DNA from: an uncultured Alteromonadales bacterium
Lineage (GTDB): Bacteria; Pseudomonadota; Gammaproteobacteria; Pseudomonadales; Cellvibrionaceae
NCBI GenBank assembly: GCA_937864365.1
Contig: CALMJT010000042.1
Location: 1-42,630 of the forward strand
Direction of reading: 5' to 3'
Length of the DNA: 42,630 bases
How positions within the stretch are numbered: the first letter of the stretch is position 1; each line of letters begins with the position of its first letter. Position numbers and translations under genes: made by a program. The notes beneath the pieces were generated by a model. The model was not told where the DNA came from. It did not search any database and saw only the letters and a program-made list of their open reading frames with translations. Shown piece after piece: positions 35,421 through 42,630 of this stretch.

Positions 35421-35457
35421 CGTTTGATATGTGCTATTTCGTTTGATATGTGCTATT
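35421..35457 (+). repeat. 19-base tandem duplication at the cysE 3' end
   Basis: CGTTTGATATGTGCTATTT is followed directly by a second copy (CGTTTGATATGTGCTATT). The second copy touches the cysE stop codon. It is probably a recent replication slip. Confidence 0.85.
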
Positions 35458-36277
35458 ACACAGGAAGTTTGGCGGTATTTTCGTGGGTAATTGAGGTCTT
35501 CTCTTCCCAGTCGTAACACATTTCATCGGCAGGGTTTCGCTGTCCGGTTTCGCCCACTTTAACGGCGGGAACTCCGGCTACAATTGCGTGTGGTTCTACT
35601 TCTTTGAGTACCACGCTACCGGCACCAACCAAGGCGTTTTCGCCGACAATAATGTTGCCGAGAATTTTTGCACCCGCGCCAATTAAAACGCCACGGCGGA
35701 TTTTTGGGTGCCGGTCGCCGCTTTCTTTGCCGGTGCCACCAAGGGTTACCGATTGCATAATCGATACGTGATCATCTACGCGAGCGGTTTCGCCAACCAC
35801 AATACCGGTGGCGTGATCGAACATAATGCCTTTACCAATAACCGCCGCCGGATGTATATCCACAGAAAACACCACAGAAATTCTGTTTTGCAAAAACAAG
35901 GCGAAAGGCTTACGGTTTTGATTCCACAGCCAATGGGCAACTCGGTAAGCTTGTAAGGCGTGAAAACCTTTGTAATACAAAAAGGGAGTCGAGAATTCGT
36001 CGCAGGCCGAATCTCTTTTAAGCACGGCGTCTAGGTCGTAGGCGACGGCTTCTGAGAAGGCAGTTGCATTGGCTTCGAAGGCTTCTTCGATGACTTCGCG
36101 GATCAACAGTGCTGAAGCAGTTGGGCCGTCAAGCTTGCTGGCCAGTATGTAACTGAGCGCTGCCATAGGCGATGTATGGTTGAGTATGGTCGCGTGCAAA
36201 TAGCTCGCAAGAATGGGTTCTTGATGGGCGTTAATCATCGCCTCGCGACGAATATTCTCCCAAATTTCTTCGATCAC
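35456..36277 (-). CDS. cysE: Serine O-acetyltransferase
   Basis: CysE makes O-acetylserine, the substrate for cysteine synthase. The N-terminal helical domain contains STPFLYYKGFHALQAYRVAH. The C-terminal left-handed beta-helix has hexapeptide repeats and the active-site stretch FDHATGIVVGETA, with GGTGKESGDRHPKI. I chose GTG at 36277: GGAG lies exactly 7 bases upstream and the length becomes 273, the same as E. coli CysE. The longer TTG reading adds 22 unsupported residues. The C-terminal tail is the usual place for binding to CysK and for cysteine feedback. Confidence 0.95.
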   Translation of the reverse strand: MIEEIWENIRREAMINAHQEPILASYLHATILNHTSPMAALSYILASKLDGPTASALLIREVIEEAFEANATAFSEAVAYDLDAVLKRDSACDEFSTPFLYYKGFHALQAYRVAHWLWNQNRKPFALFLQNRISVVFSVDIHPAAVIGKGIMFDHATGIVVGETARVDDHVSIMQSVTLGGTGKESGDRHPKIRRGVLIGAGAKILGNIIVGENALVGAGSVVLKEVEPHAIVAGVPAVKVGETGQRNPADEMCYDWEEKTSITHENTAKLPV

Positions 36278-36457
36278 ATTGAAGCTCCAAGTGTAATTTT
36301 CTCTGAGGTTGCTCTTAGTTTTGGCCTTTTGATGGTTTTTCAAGAATTAGACCAATTTATATACATTTCTTGCCGATGATGGTTCTTGTTTGCGACCTAG
36401 TCGATAAGGTCGCTATTGCTGAGTTGTGGTGGCGGCTAACTGCTACCACAAAGCCGA

Positions 36458-37444
36458 TTACCACAAAGCCAACGGTGGTTCTTGCATGGCGGAAAATTGT
36501 TCGCGCAGCTCTAAAATATGTTCCGACCAATATCGCGCGCTGTTAAACCATGGAAAATTCATTGGAAACGCGGGATCATTCCAACGGCGTGCCAGCCAAG
36601 CCGAATAATGCATGATTCGTAAAGTGCGCAAGGGTTCAATCAATACTAATTCGGCGTGATTAAAGTCGCAGAATTGTTGGTAACCGTCTAAGACTTCATC
36701 AAGTTGAGAGGTTTGTTGCACGCGATCGCCCGACAATAACATCCACAAATCTTGTACCGCAGGCCCCATTCGCGCGTCATCAAGGTCAACAAAAAAAGCG
36801 CTGTCGTCGCGCCATAAAATATTGCCGGGGTGGCAATCGCCGTGTAGGCGAATATTGTCAAACTTAACTTGCCCAAAACGTGCTTGGATTTGCGTTATTA
36901 AATCTTGAGTCAGCGAATCGTAGGCTTGCACCAATTCTTTGGGAATAAAATCGTTACTCAGCAAAAACTCTCGCGATTCGATACCAAAGCTTTGAATATC
37001 CAGAATTGGGCGATGCTTGAAGGGCGCTTGCTTAGCCAACGAATGCATTCGGCCAATTAAGCGACCAATGACGTGTAAGCAATCGAGATTATCCAGCTCT
37101 GGTGCGTGACCGCCTTTGCGTTCGTAAACAGCAAACAAGAAATCGCCAAAGTGATGAAGGCTCACGTTGCTGTCATCTCTAAGCGGCGGCACTACGGGAA
37201 TCTCAAGATCCAGCAAGTGCTCGGCGAAGTCGTGTTCTTCTTGAATTTGCTCGCGGCTCCAGCGATTAGGCCGGTAAAACTTGGCAATGATCGGACTTTT
37301 ACCCTCAATTCCCACTTGGTATACGCGGTTTTCGTAACTGTTGAGCGCAAGTATGCGAGCGTCGCTGAGATAACCCAACGATTCTACGGCGTCTAAAACG
37401 GCATCTGGCGTGAGAGAGTTGTAAGGATGTTGTGAGTCAATCAT
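36458..37444 (-). CDS. srkA: Stress response kinase A
   Basis: SrkA (YihE/RdoA) is a Ser/Thr kinase with a choline-kinase-like fold, linked in E. coli to the Cpx response and survival. Here 328 residues, the same as E. coli, starting at ATG 37444; a TTG at 37462 would add 6 residues. LHGDCHPGNILWRDDSAFF holds the catalytic aspartate and asparagine, and FVDLDDARMGPAVQDLWMLL holds the metal-binding aspartate. The nucleotide-binding part is SYENRVYQVGIEGKSPIIAK. It stands as its own unit between cysE and comF on the same strand. Confidence 0.94.
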   Translation of the reverse strand: MIDSQHPYNSLTPDAVLDAVESLGYLSDARILALNSYENRVYQVGIEGKSPIIAKFYRPNRWSREQIQEEHDFAEHLLDLEIPVVPPLRDDSNVSLHHFGDFLFAVYERKGGHAPELDNLDCLHVIGRLIGRMHSLAKQAPFKHRPILDIQSFGIESREFLLSNDFIPKELVQAYDSLTQDLITQIQARFGQVKFDNIRLHGDCHPGNILWRDDSAFFVDLDDARMGPAVQDLWMLLSGDRVQQTSQLDEVLDGYQQFCDFNHAELVLIEPLRTLRIMHYSAWLARRWNDPAFPMNFPWFNSARYWSEHILELREQFSAMQEPPLALW

Positions 37445-37494
37445 AGAGGTGTCTCGATTCAAAAACGAATTCTAACGACTGAACGATGAATTCT

Positions 37495-38280
37495 CTAGCG
37501 AGTTGTTGGCTTTTGGCGAGCTGGTGTTCGCGCAATGGCCAAAACAACCGGCGGTTTGGCCCCTGCCGCGACTAAGGCTTTAGCGGCAGACTCAATGGTG
37601 GCGCCGGTGGTGACCACGTCATCGAGTAATAAAACGTGTTGGCCGCTAAGATCTTGCTTACAAAAAAAGGTATTTTCGAGATTTTTTAAGCGCTCTTTGC
37701 GGGTCAGCAGGCGTTGGTCTTGGCCGAATTTAACGCGTTTAAAATCCGTTACCAGCGGGATGTTGTGTTGCTTCGCGAGCGTAACGGCCAGTTCGTAGCT
37801 GTGATTAAAACCCCGTTGCCAGCGCTTGCGCCAGTGACTTGGCACCGCGGCGATAAGGCCGAACTGACTAAAATCCAGCTCTTGATGAGCGCTGTTGAGA
37901 AGGTCTACCAAGGCCGATTTAACCGGCCATTGTCGCGCGTCTTTGAAGTTGCGAATCAATACATCTAACGGAAAATCGTAGCGCAGTGGGCAAAAGCAAC
38001 GTTCGTAACTGAGCCTTTGATTGGCGCAAACGCCACATTGGATTGCACCTACGGCCAGCGGTAACCCGCAGGTGCCGCAGTGCTGATCAATCCACGGTAG
38101 GCACTGCCAACACAGCGAGCAAATCTTTTGGGCGTGAATGGAGCGGTTGTGTTCGGTAATAGCGTCGTGACAAATAACGCAACTCTGTAAAAACTGTGCG
38201 GCCGCATTCGATGTGAGATCTGTGGCTTTATGCCACCAACGCTTGGTGATGCTGAACCACTTTCTTTGGGTTGCTTGCAC
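37495..38280 (-). CDS. ComF/GntX-family phosphoribosyltransferase-like protein
   Basis: The 261-residue protein has an N-terminal zinc-ribbon with paired cysteines (SCVICHDAI, CSLCWQCLPW, CGTCGLPL, CGVCANQR). A phosphoribosyltransferase domain follows, whose PRPP motif is HVLLLDDVVTTGATIESA. RGFNHSYELA and RVKFGQDQRLLTRKERLKNL are typical ComF parts. GTG 38280 with AAGGA seven bases upstream is the start. The family is needed for DNA uptake in competent bacteria and for use of external DNA (GntX in E. coli). It is divergent from bioB, the usual arrangement in pseudomonad-like genomes. Confidence 0.93.
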   Translation of the reverse strand: MQATQRKWFSITKRWWHKATDLTSNAAAQFLQSCVICHDAITEHNRSIHAQKICSLCWQCLPWIDQHCGTCGLPLAVGAIQCGVCANQRLSYERCFCPLRYDFPLDVLIRNFKDARQWPVKSALVDLLNSAHQELDFSQFGLIAAVPSHWRKRWQRGFNHSYELAVTLAKQHNIPLVTDFKRVKFGQDQRLLTRKERLKNLENTFFCKQDLSGQHVLLLDDVVTTGATIESAAKALVAAGAKPPVVLAIARTPARQKPTTR

Positions 38281-38347
38281 AGATACATCCTTGTGTTCGA
38301 GATGTTAACATCTTGATTTAACGTTAAAAATTTTACTGATCTAAGAG

Positions 38348-38380
38348 TAGTAAACCAAAACTTTATAACTTGGTTGACAG
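38348..38380. promoter_or_regulatory. BirA operator of the bio operon
   Basis: TAGTAAACC, 15 bases, GGTTGACAG is a close match to the BirA operator (TTGTAAACC-N15-GGTTTACAA). The right arm contains the TTGACA -35 box. Biotinyl-AMP-bound BirA would therefore block bioB transcription when biotin is plentiful. Confidence 0.85.
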
Positions 38381-38401
38381 CTTTTTGCTTTCGTTTAGAC
38401 T
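38374..38401 (+). promoter_or_regulatory. bioB promoter
   Basis: A perfect TTGACA (38374-38379), a 16-base spacer, then TAGACT (38396-38401). The -35 box lies within the BirA operator. The 5' leader would be short, about 40 bases. Confidence 0.7.
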
Positions 38402-38446
38402 GCCTTGCTCTGATTTTATCTAATGACTGACAGCTGGAGTTCGGTG

Positions 38447-39541
38447 ATGTCTGCCTTTGAACCTGCAATTCGCCACGATTGGCAACGAGAAGAAATCCTC
38501 GCGCTATTTAACAAACCGTTTATGGATCTTCTTTTCCAAGCGCAAAGTGTACACCGAGCTTATTTTGATCCCAACCAAGTGCAAGTCAGCACCTTGTGTT
38601 CGATCAAAACCGGCGCCTGCCCAGAAGACTGCGCCTATTGCCCGCAGTCGGCTCGTTACGATACCGGCCTTGAGCGCGAAAAACTGATGCGCGTTGATGC
38701 CGTAGTTGAAGAAGCCAAAGCCGCAAAGGCTGCCGGTGCAACGCGTTTCTGTATGGGTGCCGCATGGCGTTCACCAAAATCGAAAGACATGCCTTACGTT
38801 ACCGACATGGTTCGCCGCGTTAAAGAATTGGGTCTTGAAACCTGTATGACGCTTGGCATGTTAAAAGACGAACAAGCCCAAGAGCTGGCCGACGCCGGTT
38901 TGGACTACTACAACCACAATCTTGATACGTCGCCAGAATATTACGGCGAAATCATTACCACTCGAACCTATCAAGACCGGCTTGAAACCCTTGATCGCGT
39001 GCGTAAATCCGGCATGAAAATTTGCGCCGGTGGCATTGTCGGCATGGGCGAATCGGATAACGATCGCGCCGGCCTTCTGCAACAATTGGCGAATTTATCG
39101 GAGCATCCCGAATCGGTCCCTATCAACATGTTGGTACGTGTGAGCGGAACACCATTGGCCGATAACCCCGATCTTGATCCCTTCGATTTTATTCGCACTA
39201 TTGCCGTTGCGCGCATTTTAATGCCGAAGTCTTACGTGCGTTTGTCGGCCGGTCGTGAAGACATGAACGATCAAACTCAAGCTTTGGCATTTTTGGCTGG
39301 CGCCAACTCGATTTTTTACGGTGAAAAACTCCTGACCACGCCAAACCCTAAAGCCAACAAAGACATGCAATTGTTTGAGCGTTTAAACCTAAAACCCGAA
39401 CAACGCGAAACCCACGTTGATGATTCTGGTGAACAAGCGGCTTTAGAGCAAAAAATAGAAGCGAAAAAGAATGAAGCGTTTTTCTACGACGCCGCCCAGG
39501 TAAAAACGCCGATTAATTCCGACGTAACAGCCGCCGTTTGA
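38447..39541 (+). CDS. bioB: Biotin synthase
   Basis: BioB is a radical-SAM enzyme that inserts sulfur into dethiobiotin. The radical-SAM cluster Cys58, Cys62 and Cys65 are in [16 protein letters not shown]. Family parts [23 protein letters not shown] and [11 protein letters not shown] follow. I chose ATG 38447 with GGAG 7 bases upstream (364 residues); an ATG at 38423 has no ribosome site. The C-terminal tail is K/A-rich. First gene of bioB-bioF-bioHC, regulated by BirA. Confidence 0.97.
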   Translation: MSAFEPAIRHDWQREEILALFNKPFMDLLFQAQSVHRAYFDPNQVQVSTLCSIKTGACPEDCAYCPQSARYDTGLEREKLMRVDAVVEEAKAAKAAGATRFCMGAAWRSPKSKDMPYVTDMVRRVKELGLETCMTLGMLKDEQAQELADAGLDYYNHNLDTSPEYYGEIITTRTYQDRLETLDRVRKSGMKICAGGIVGMGESDNDRAGLLQQLANLSEHPESVPINMLVRVSGTPLADNPDLDPFDFIRTIAVARILMPKSYVRLSAGREDMNDQTQALAFLAGANSIFYGEKLLTTPNPKANKDMQLFERLNLKPEQRETHVDDSGEQAALEQKIEAKKNEAFFYDAAQVKTPINSDVTAAV

Positions 39542-39558
39542 GCAATTAAAAACAGTTT

Positions 39559-39600
39559 GAAATCTCTGATGAATGCAATGGCGATTTAATCAGAGGTTTC
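39559..39600 (+). repeat. Mini-copy of the interspersed repeat (copy F)
   Basis: GAAATCTCTGAT and ATCAGAGGTTTC are inverted arms around 18 bases. The arms match the terminal repeat of the long copies (GGAACCTCTGATT). It lies 18 bases after the bioB stop, inside the bio operon, and could form a hairpin that tunes bioF expression. Confidence 0.6.
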
Positions 39601-39654
39601 TTCAAATTCATTAGATTTTCTTTTATCTCTTTTTTACTGCAACGGAAGATTGCC

Positions 39655-40836
39655 ATGACGATTGAGCAACAATTAAAACAAGCCCTGCTTGATCGTCACG
39701 AGGCGCATTTATACCGTCAACGCAAAGTTTTATTATCTGCCCAAAACAGTCGCGTTCAGGTTAATGCTCAGCATTATTTAAATTTTGCCAGCAACGATTA
39801 TCTGGGTCTTGCCAATCATCCTGATGTAATCACAGCATTTACCGAAGCCGCAGCACGTTATGGTGTAGGTAGTGGTGCCTCGCACATGGTGATTGGTCAT
39901 CACGAACAACATCATTTATTAGAACAAGAATTGGCTGAATTTACCGGGCGTGAACGTGCTTTATTATTTGCCAATGGTTATGCCGCAAATTTAGCGTGTT
40001 TGAATGTTTTGCTCGGCCAAGGCGATTTGGTGGCCGAAGATAAATTAAATCACGCCTCTTTATTAGACGGCGGCTTATCGAGCGGTGCTAAATTTCGACG
40101 ATATTTACACTGCGATTTAAACAGCCTAGAAAAAATGCTCACGCCAAAAGCCAACCGCAAAATCGTCGTTACCGATGGTGTGTTCAGTATGGATGGCGAC
40201 CTTGCATCGCTTCGAGAAATTAGCCAAATTTGCCAGCAGCATAATGCGTGGTTAATGGTTGATGATGCCCACGGCTTTGGTGTGCTTGGTGCCACCGGCG
40301 CAGGCCTGTGCGAAGCCGAGAATTTAAGCGCGAATGATGTACCCGTGCTGATGGGAACCCTAGGTAAAGCCTTTGGCACCTATGGCGCGTTTGTAGCGGG
40401 TAGCGAAACCCTTATAGAAACTCTCATTCAATTCGCCAGACCTTATATTTATTCCACCGCGTTACCACCGGCGGTTGCAGCAGCCACACGCCAATCGCTC
40501 AAAATTATTCGCGAAGGCACAGGTTTGCGAAATCATCTTGCTGAATTAATTCGCGTATTTCGTGAAAAAATGCAAAAGACCAATCTTGAATTACTAACCT
40601 CACACACCGCCATTCAACCGATTATTATTGGCAACCAAGAAACAACTCTAAAGGTTGCCCAATGGTTACAAGAGCAGGGTGTATTGGTTGGCGCTATTCG
40701 CCCGCCAACAGTTCCTGCGGGTACGGCGCGTTTACGCGTAACACTCACCGCCAGTCATTCTTTAGAAGACATTGATTCACTGGTAAATTTATTGATTGAC
40801 GCCAATGAACGTTTTGTTGATTCTTCTGCTCGTTAA
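39655..40836 (+). CDS. bioF: 8-amino-7-oxononanoate synthase
   Basis: BioF condenses pimeloyl-ACP with alanine, using PLP. The 393-residue protein has FASNDYLGLANHPDV, GVGSGASHMVIGHHEQHHLL, the aspartate in MVDDAHGFGVLG and the PLP lysine in MGTLGKAFGTYGAFVAGS. GGAAG six bases before ATG supports the start. It follows bioB with a gap of 113 bases that holds mini-repeat F, and bioHC begins 11 bases after it. Confidence 0.97.
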   Translation: MTIEQQLKQALLDRHEAHLYRQRKVLLSAQNSRVQVNAQHYLNFASNDYLGLANHPDVITAFTEAAARYGVGSGASHMVIGHHEQHHLLEQELAEFTGRERALLFANGYAANLACLNVLLGQGDLVAEDKLNHASLLDGGLSSGAKFRRYLHCDLNSLEKMLTPKANRKIVVTDGVFSMDGDLASLREISQICQQHNAWLMVDDAHGFGVLGATGAGLCEAENLSANDVPVLMGTLGKAFGTYGAFVAGSETLIETLIQFARPYIYSTALPPAVAAATRQSLKIIREGTGLRNHLAELIRVFREKMQKTNLELLTSHTAIQPIIIGNQETTLKVAQWLQEQGVLVGAIRPPTVPAGTARLRVTLTASHSLEDIDSLVNLLIDANERFVDSSAR

Positions 40837-40847
40837 GTAAAAGTTTT

Positions 40848-42518
40848 ATGAAGTCTACCCCAACTTTAAAAGCCTCTTGCGAGCAGGTTTTAAACTCACC
40901 GAAAAATACCGTCGAAAATACATTGGAAAAAAATCAACCGAGTTATTTAGCACCGGGATTTTACGCATGCTTGCAAAAACCCATCAGCGCCGAACCTTTG
41001 GTCTTGTTGCACGGTTGGGGGTGTGATTCGCAATCTTGGCAAGGCTTTGGTGTAAAGCTGCGTGACTATTTTGATGTTTATATTATTGATTTACCGGGTT
41101 TTGGTGAGAATAAACATTTAGCCATCAACATAGAATCATTGTTATCGGTTTTACCCAAGGTTGGTATTTATTTGGGTTGGTCGTTGGGTGGTATGTTGGC
41201 TATGCAAATTGCCCATTTATATCCACAGAGAGTGAGCGCCGTAATTACCTTGGCCGCTAATGCACGGTTTACACAATCGGATCAGTGGCCAAATGCCATG
41301 GACGAGTTGGTGTATCAAAACTTTGCCAACAGTGTGCAACAAAATGCGCAAAAAACCTTAAAACAGTTTGCGCAATTGGTAGCAGGCAATCCAAATTCAG
41401 AAAATACCAACACCTCAAAAACCTTACTTAAGCAACTACGTGATCTTTATTCACAACAGCTAGAAGTGAACAATTTATCAAAAACTCTAGACTGGTTACA
41501 CAGTATAGATAATCAAAAGAATTATGCTTCGATTATTGTGCCCGGCTTGCATCTATTGGCAGAAGGCGACCAACTGGTTCCAAAAACCTGTATCGCTGAT
41601 TTAGAGGATCTTTCTAAGGCAGCGCCTTGCGAACAAAAATATGTAAGCCTTAATAGCAGTCACGCCTTGCACTTAGAAATTCCAGAAGAGCTTGTTAAGC
41701 TTATCGTCGATTTCGTGCAAGAACACCAGCCGCACAGAAATAAATATCTGGTTGCTGAATCTTTTGGTCGCTGCGCAGAAAAATACGACGATGTTGCTGA
41801 TTTTCAACGCCAAGTTGGTGCCGAGCTTTTACATCAATATCGCCAGTATATAAATCAGAACTCATTGCAAGAAACCGAACTCAATGTGTTAGATTTAGGT
41901 TCTGGTACCGGATTTTTTTCGAATCAATTAAGCAACTCATATCACCATATTGCCGGTGTTGATATTTCCCACGGCATGGCAAGTTTTGCGCAGCACCATT
42001 ATCGAAAACCCTTGTTTAGTGTGGGCGATGCAGAATCATTACCGTTTTTAAATAATAGCTTTGATGCCTTGTATTCCAGCTTGTCGGTGCAATGGTGTGA
42101 ACAGCCAGCAAAATTATTGTCGGAAATTAATCGGATTTTAAAACCAGAAGCTCGTGCATTTATTTCAACCCTTGGCCCGCAAAGCTTATTGGAACTAAAA
42201 GCGGCATGGAAAAGTGTTGATGACTACCGACATGTAAATCGTTTTCTCGCCGACCAAGTTCTTGTTGATATCGCAAAAAAGCTACAACTTAAAGATTTTA
42301 GTATTCATACAGAAATTATTACTCTGTATTTTTCTGAATTTGGCGAATTAATTAAAAGTATTCGTGATATTGGTGCGCACAATGTAAATCAAAATCGTGC
42401 TGGTGGTTTGGGTGGCAAGCAGAGGCTGTTGCGCTTAAAAGAAAGTTACGAACAATTTCGAGTAGATCAAGGTTTACCGCTAACCTACGAAGTGTATTAT
42501 TTATCGTTTTCTGGCTGA
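40848..42518 (+). CDS. bioHC: Biotin biosynthesis bifunctional protein BioHC
   Basis: One 556-residue chain carries two steps of pimeloyl-ACP synthesis. The N-terminal BioH domain (about residues 45-295) is an alpha/beta hydrolase with VLLHGWGCDSQSW, the nucleophile in YLGWSLGGMLAMQ, the aspartate in LLAEGDQLVP and the histidine in SSHALHLEIP; it removes the methyl ester. The BioC domain (about 305-556) is a SAM methyltransferase with VLDLGSGTGFFSNQL that adds the methyl ester to malonyl-ACP. The same fusion is known in Saccharophagus and Teredinibacter. The first 30 residues are low-similarity, so the start is less certain. The gene ends 4 bases before repeat copy C. Confidence 0.95.
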   Translation: MKSTPTLKASCEQVLNSPKNTVENTLEKNQPSYLAPGFYACLQKPISAEPLVLLHGWGCDSQSWQGFGVKLRDYFDVYIIDLPGFGENKHLAINIESLLSVLPKVGIYLGWSLGGMLAMQIAHLYPQRVSAVITLAANARFTQSDQWPNAMDELVYQNFANSVQQNAQKTLKQFAQLVAGNPNSENTNTSKTLLKQLRDLYSQQLEVNNLSKTLDWLHSIDNQKNYASIIVPGLHLLAEGDQLVPKTCIADLEDLSKAAPCEQKYVSLNSSHALHLEIPEELVKLIVDFVQEHQPHRNKYLVAESFGRCAEKYDDVADFQRQVGAELLHQYRQYINQNSLQETELNVLDLGSGTGFFSNQLSNSYHHIAGVDISHGMASFAQHHYRKPLFSVGDAESLPFLNNSFDALYSSLSVQWCEQPAKLLSEINRILKPEARAFISTLGPQSLLELKAAWKSVDDYRHVNRFLADQVLVDIAKKLQLKDFSIHTEIITLYFSEFGELIKSIRDIGAHNVNQNRAGGLGGKQRLLRLKESYEQFRVDQGLPLTYEVYYLSFSG

Positions 42519-42522
42519 CAGT

Positions 42523-42630
42523 CTATAGGAACCTCTGATTGACTCATCCACGATGTAATTAGATGACAGAAATTAACAATGCGATTTCCAATTTCTTCAC
42601 AATTTCAATCACTTACCGTTCTTGAAATTG
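42523..42630 (+). repeat. Interspersed repeat, copy C (left part, cut by window end)
   Basis: It starts CTATAGGAACCTCTGATTGA just after the bioHC stop, follows the family interior and is cut at the window end. Its last 35 bases equal the first 35 of the window, in the same orientation, so together copies C and A describe one complete element of about 160-165 bases. Confidence 0.85.

Noticed and set aside
38281-38320. Another copy of the interspersed repeat (ACATCCTTGTGT then CGAGA)
   Set aside because: It matches only about 20 bases of the interior and has no terminal repeat, so it may be chance or a heavily decayed fragment.

Overview
The window looks like a chromosomal segment of an AT-rich marine-type gammaproteobacterium. 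The best lineage clue is the bio operon: a single 556-residue protein carries a BioH-type hydrolase followed by a BioC-type methyltransferase. I know this BioHC fusion from Saccharophagus degradans and Teredinibacter turnerae, so a Cellvibrionaceae relative is the best guess. The order tsaD / rpsU-yqeY-dnaG-rpoD is the usual gammaproteobacterial macromolecular-synthesis neighbourhood and agrees with this.

Layout. Positions 1-7530 hold housekeeping genes: folB and tsaD on the minus strand, then rpsU, a YqeY-like gene, dnaG and rpoD on the plus strand, then a CAU-anticodon tRNA that I read as tRNA-Ile2. Positions 7530-12930 are an accessory segment next to that tRNA: a candidate ApeA-like HEPN nuclease, a compact operon of a GNAT-like protein and two small charged proteins, a BI-1-like membrane protein, a decayed membrane gene and a DEDDh exonuclease that apparently starts at CTG. 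Positions 12938-16445 hold a manganese exporter of the TMEM165/UPF0016 family behind a yybP-ykoY riboswitch, a DUF99 protein and rmuC. Positions 16809-22936 are a complete-looking trpEGDCBA operon of enteric type, but TrpC lacks its TrpF half and TrpD has lost its catalytic motifs. Positions 23600-30610 hold exported and small proteins separated by long AT-rich gaps. Positions 30761-33503 are a three-gene cluster (aminotransferase, cupin, methyltransferase) with its own candidate operator. It is followed by an ECF sigma factor, cysE, srkA and comF. Positions 38348-42518 are the bio operon (bioB, bioF, bioHC) behind a BirA operator.

Overlaid on this is a family of short interspersed repeats with terminal inverted repeats, at least six copies in the window. 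Every copy long enough to orient points the same way. Both window ends lie inside copies and share 35 identical bases, so the window is probably a contig broken at this repeat. The most unusual observations are the catalytically stripped TrpD, the repeat family, the defence-like island beside the tRNA, and the small aminotransferase-cupin-methyltransferase cluster.
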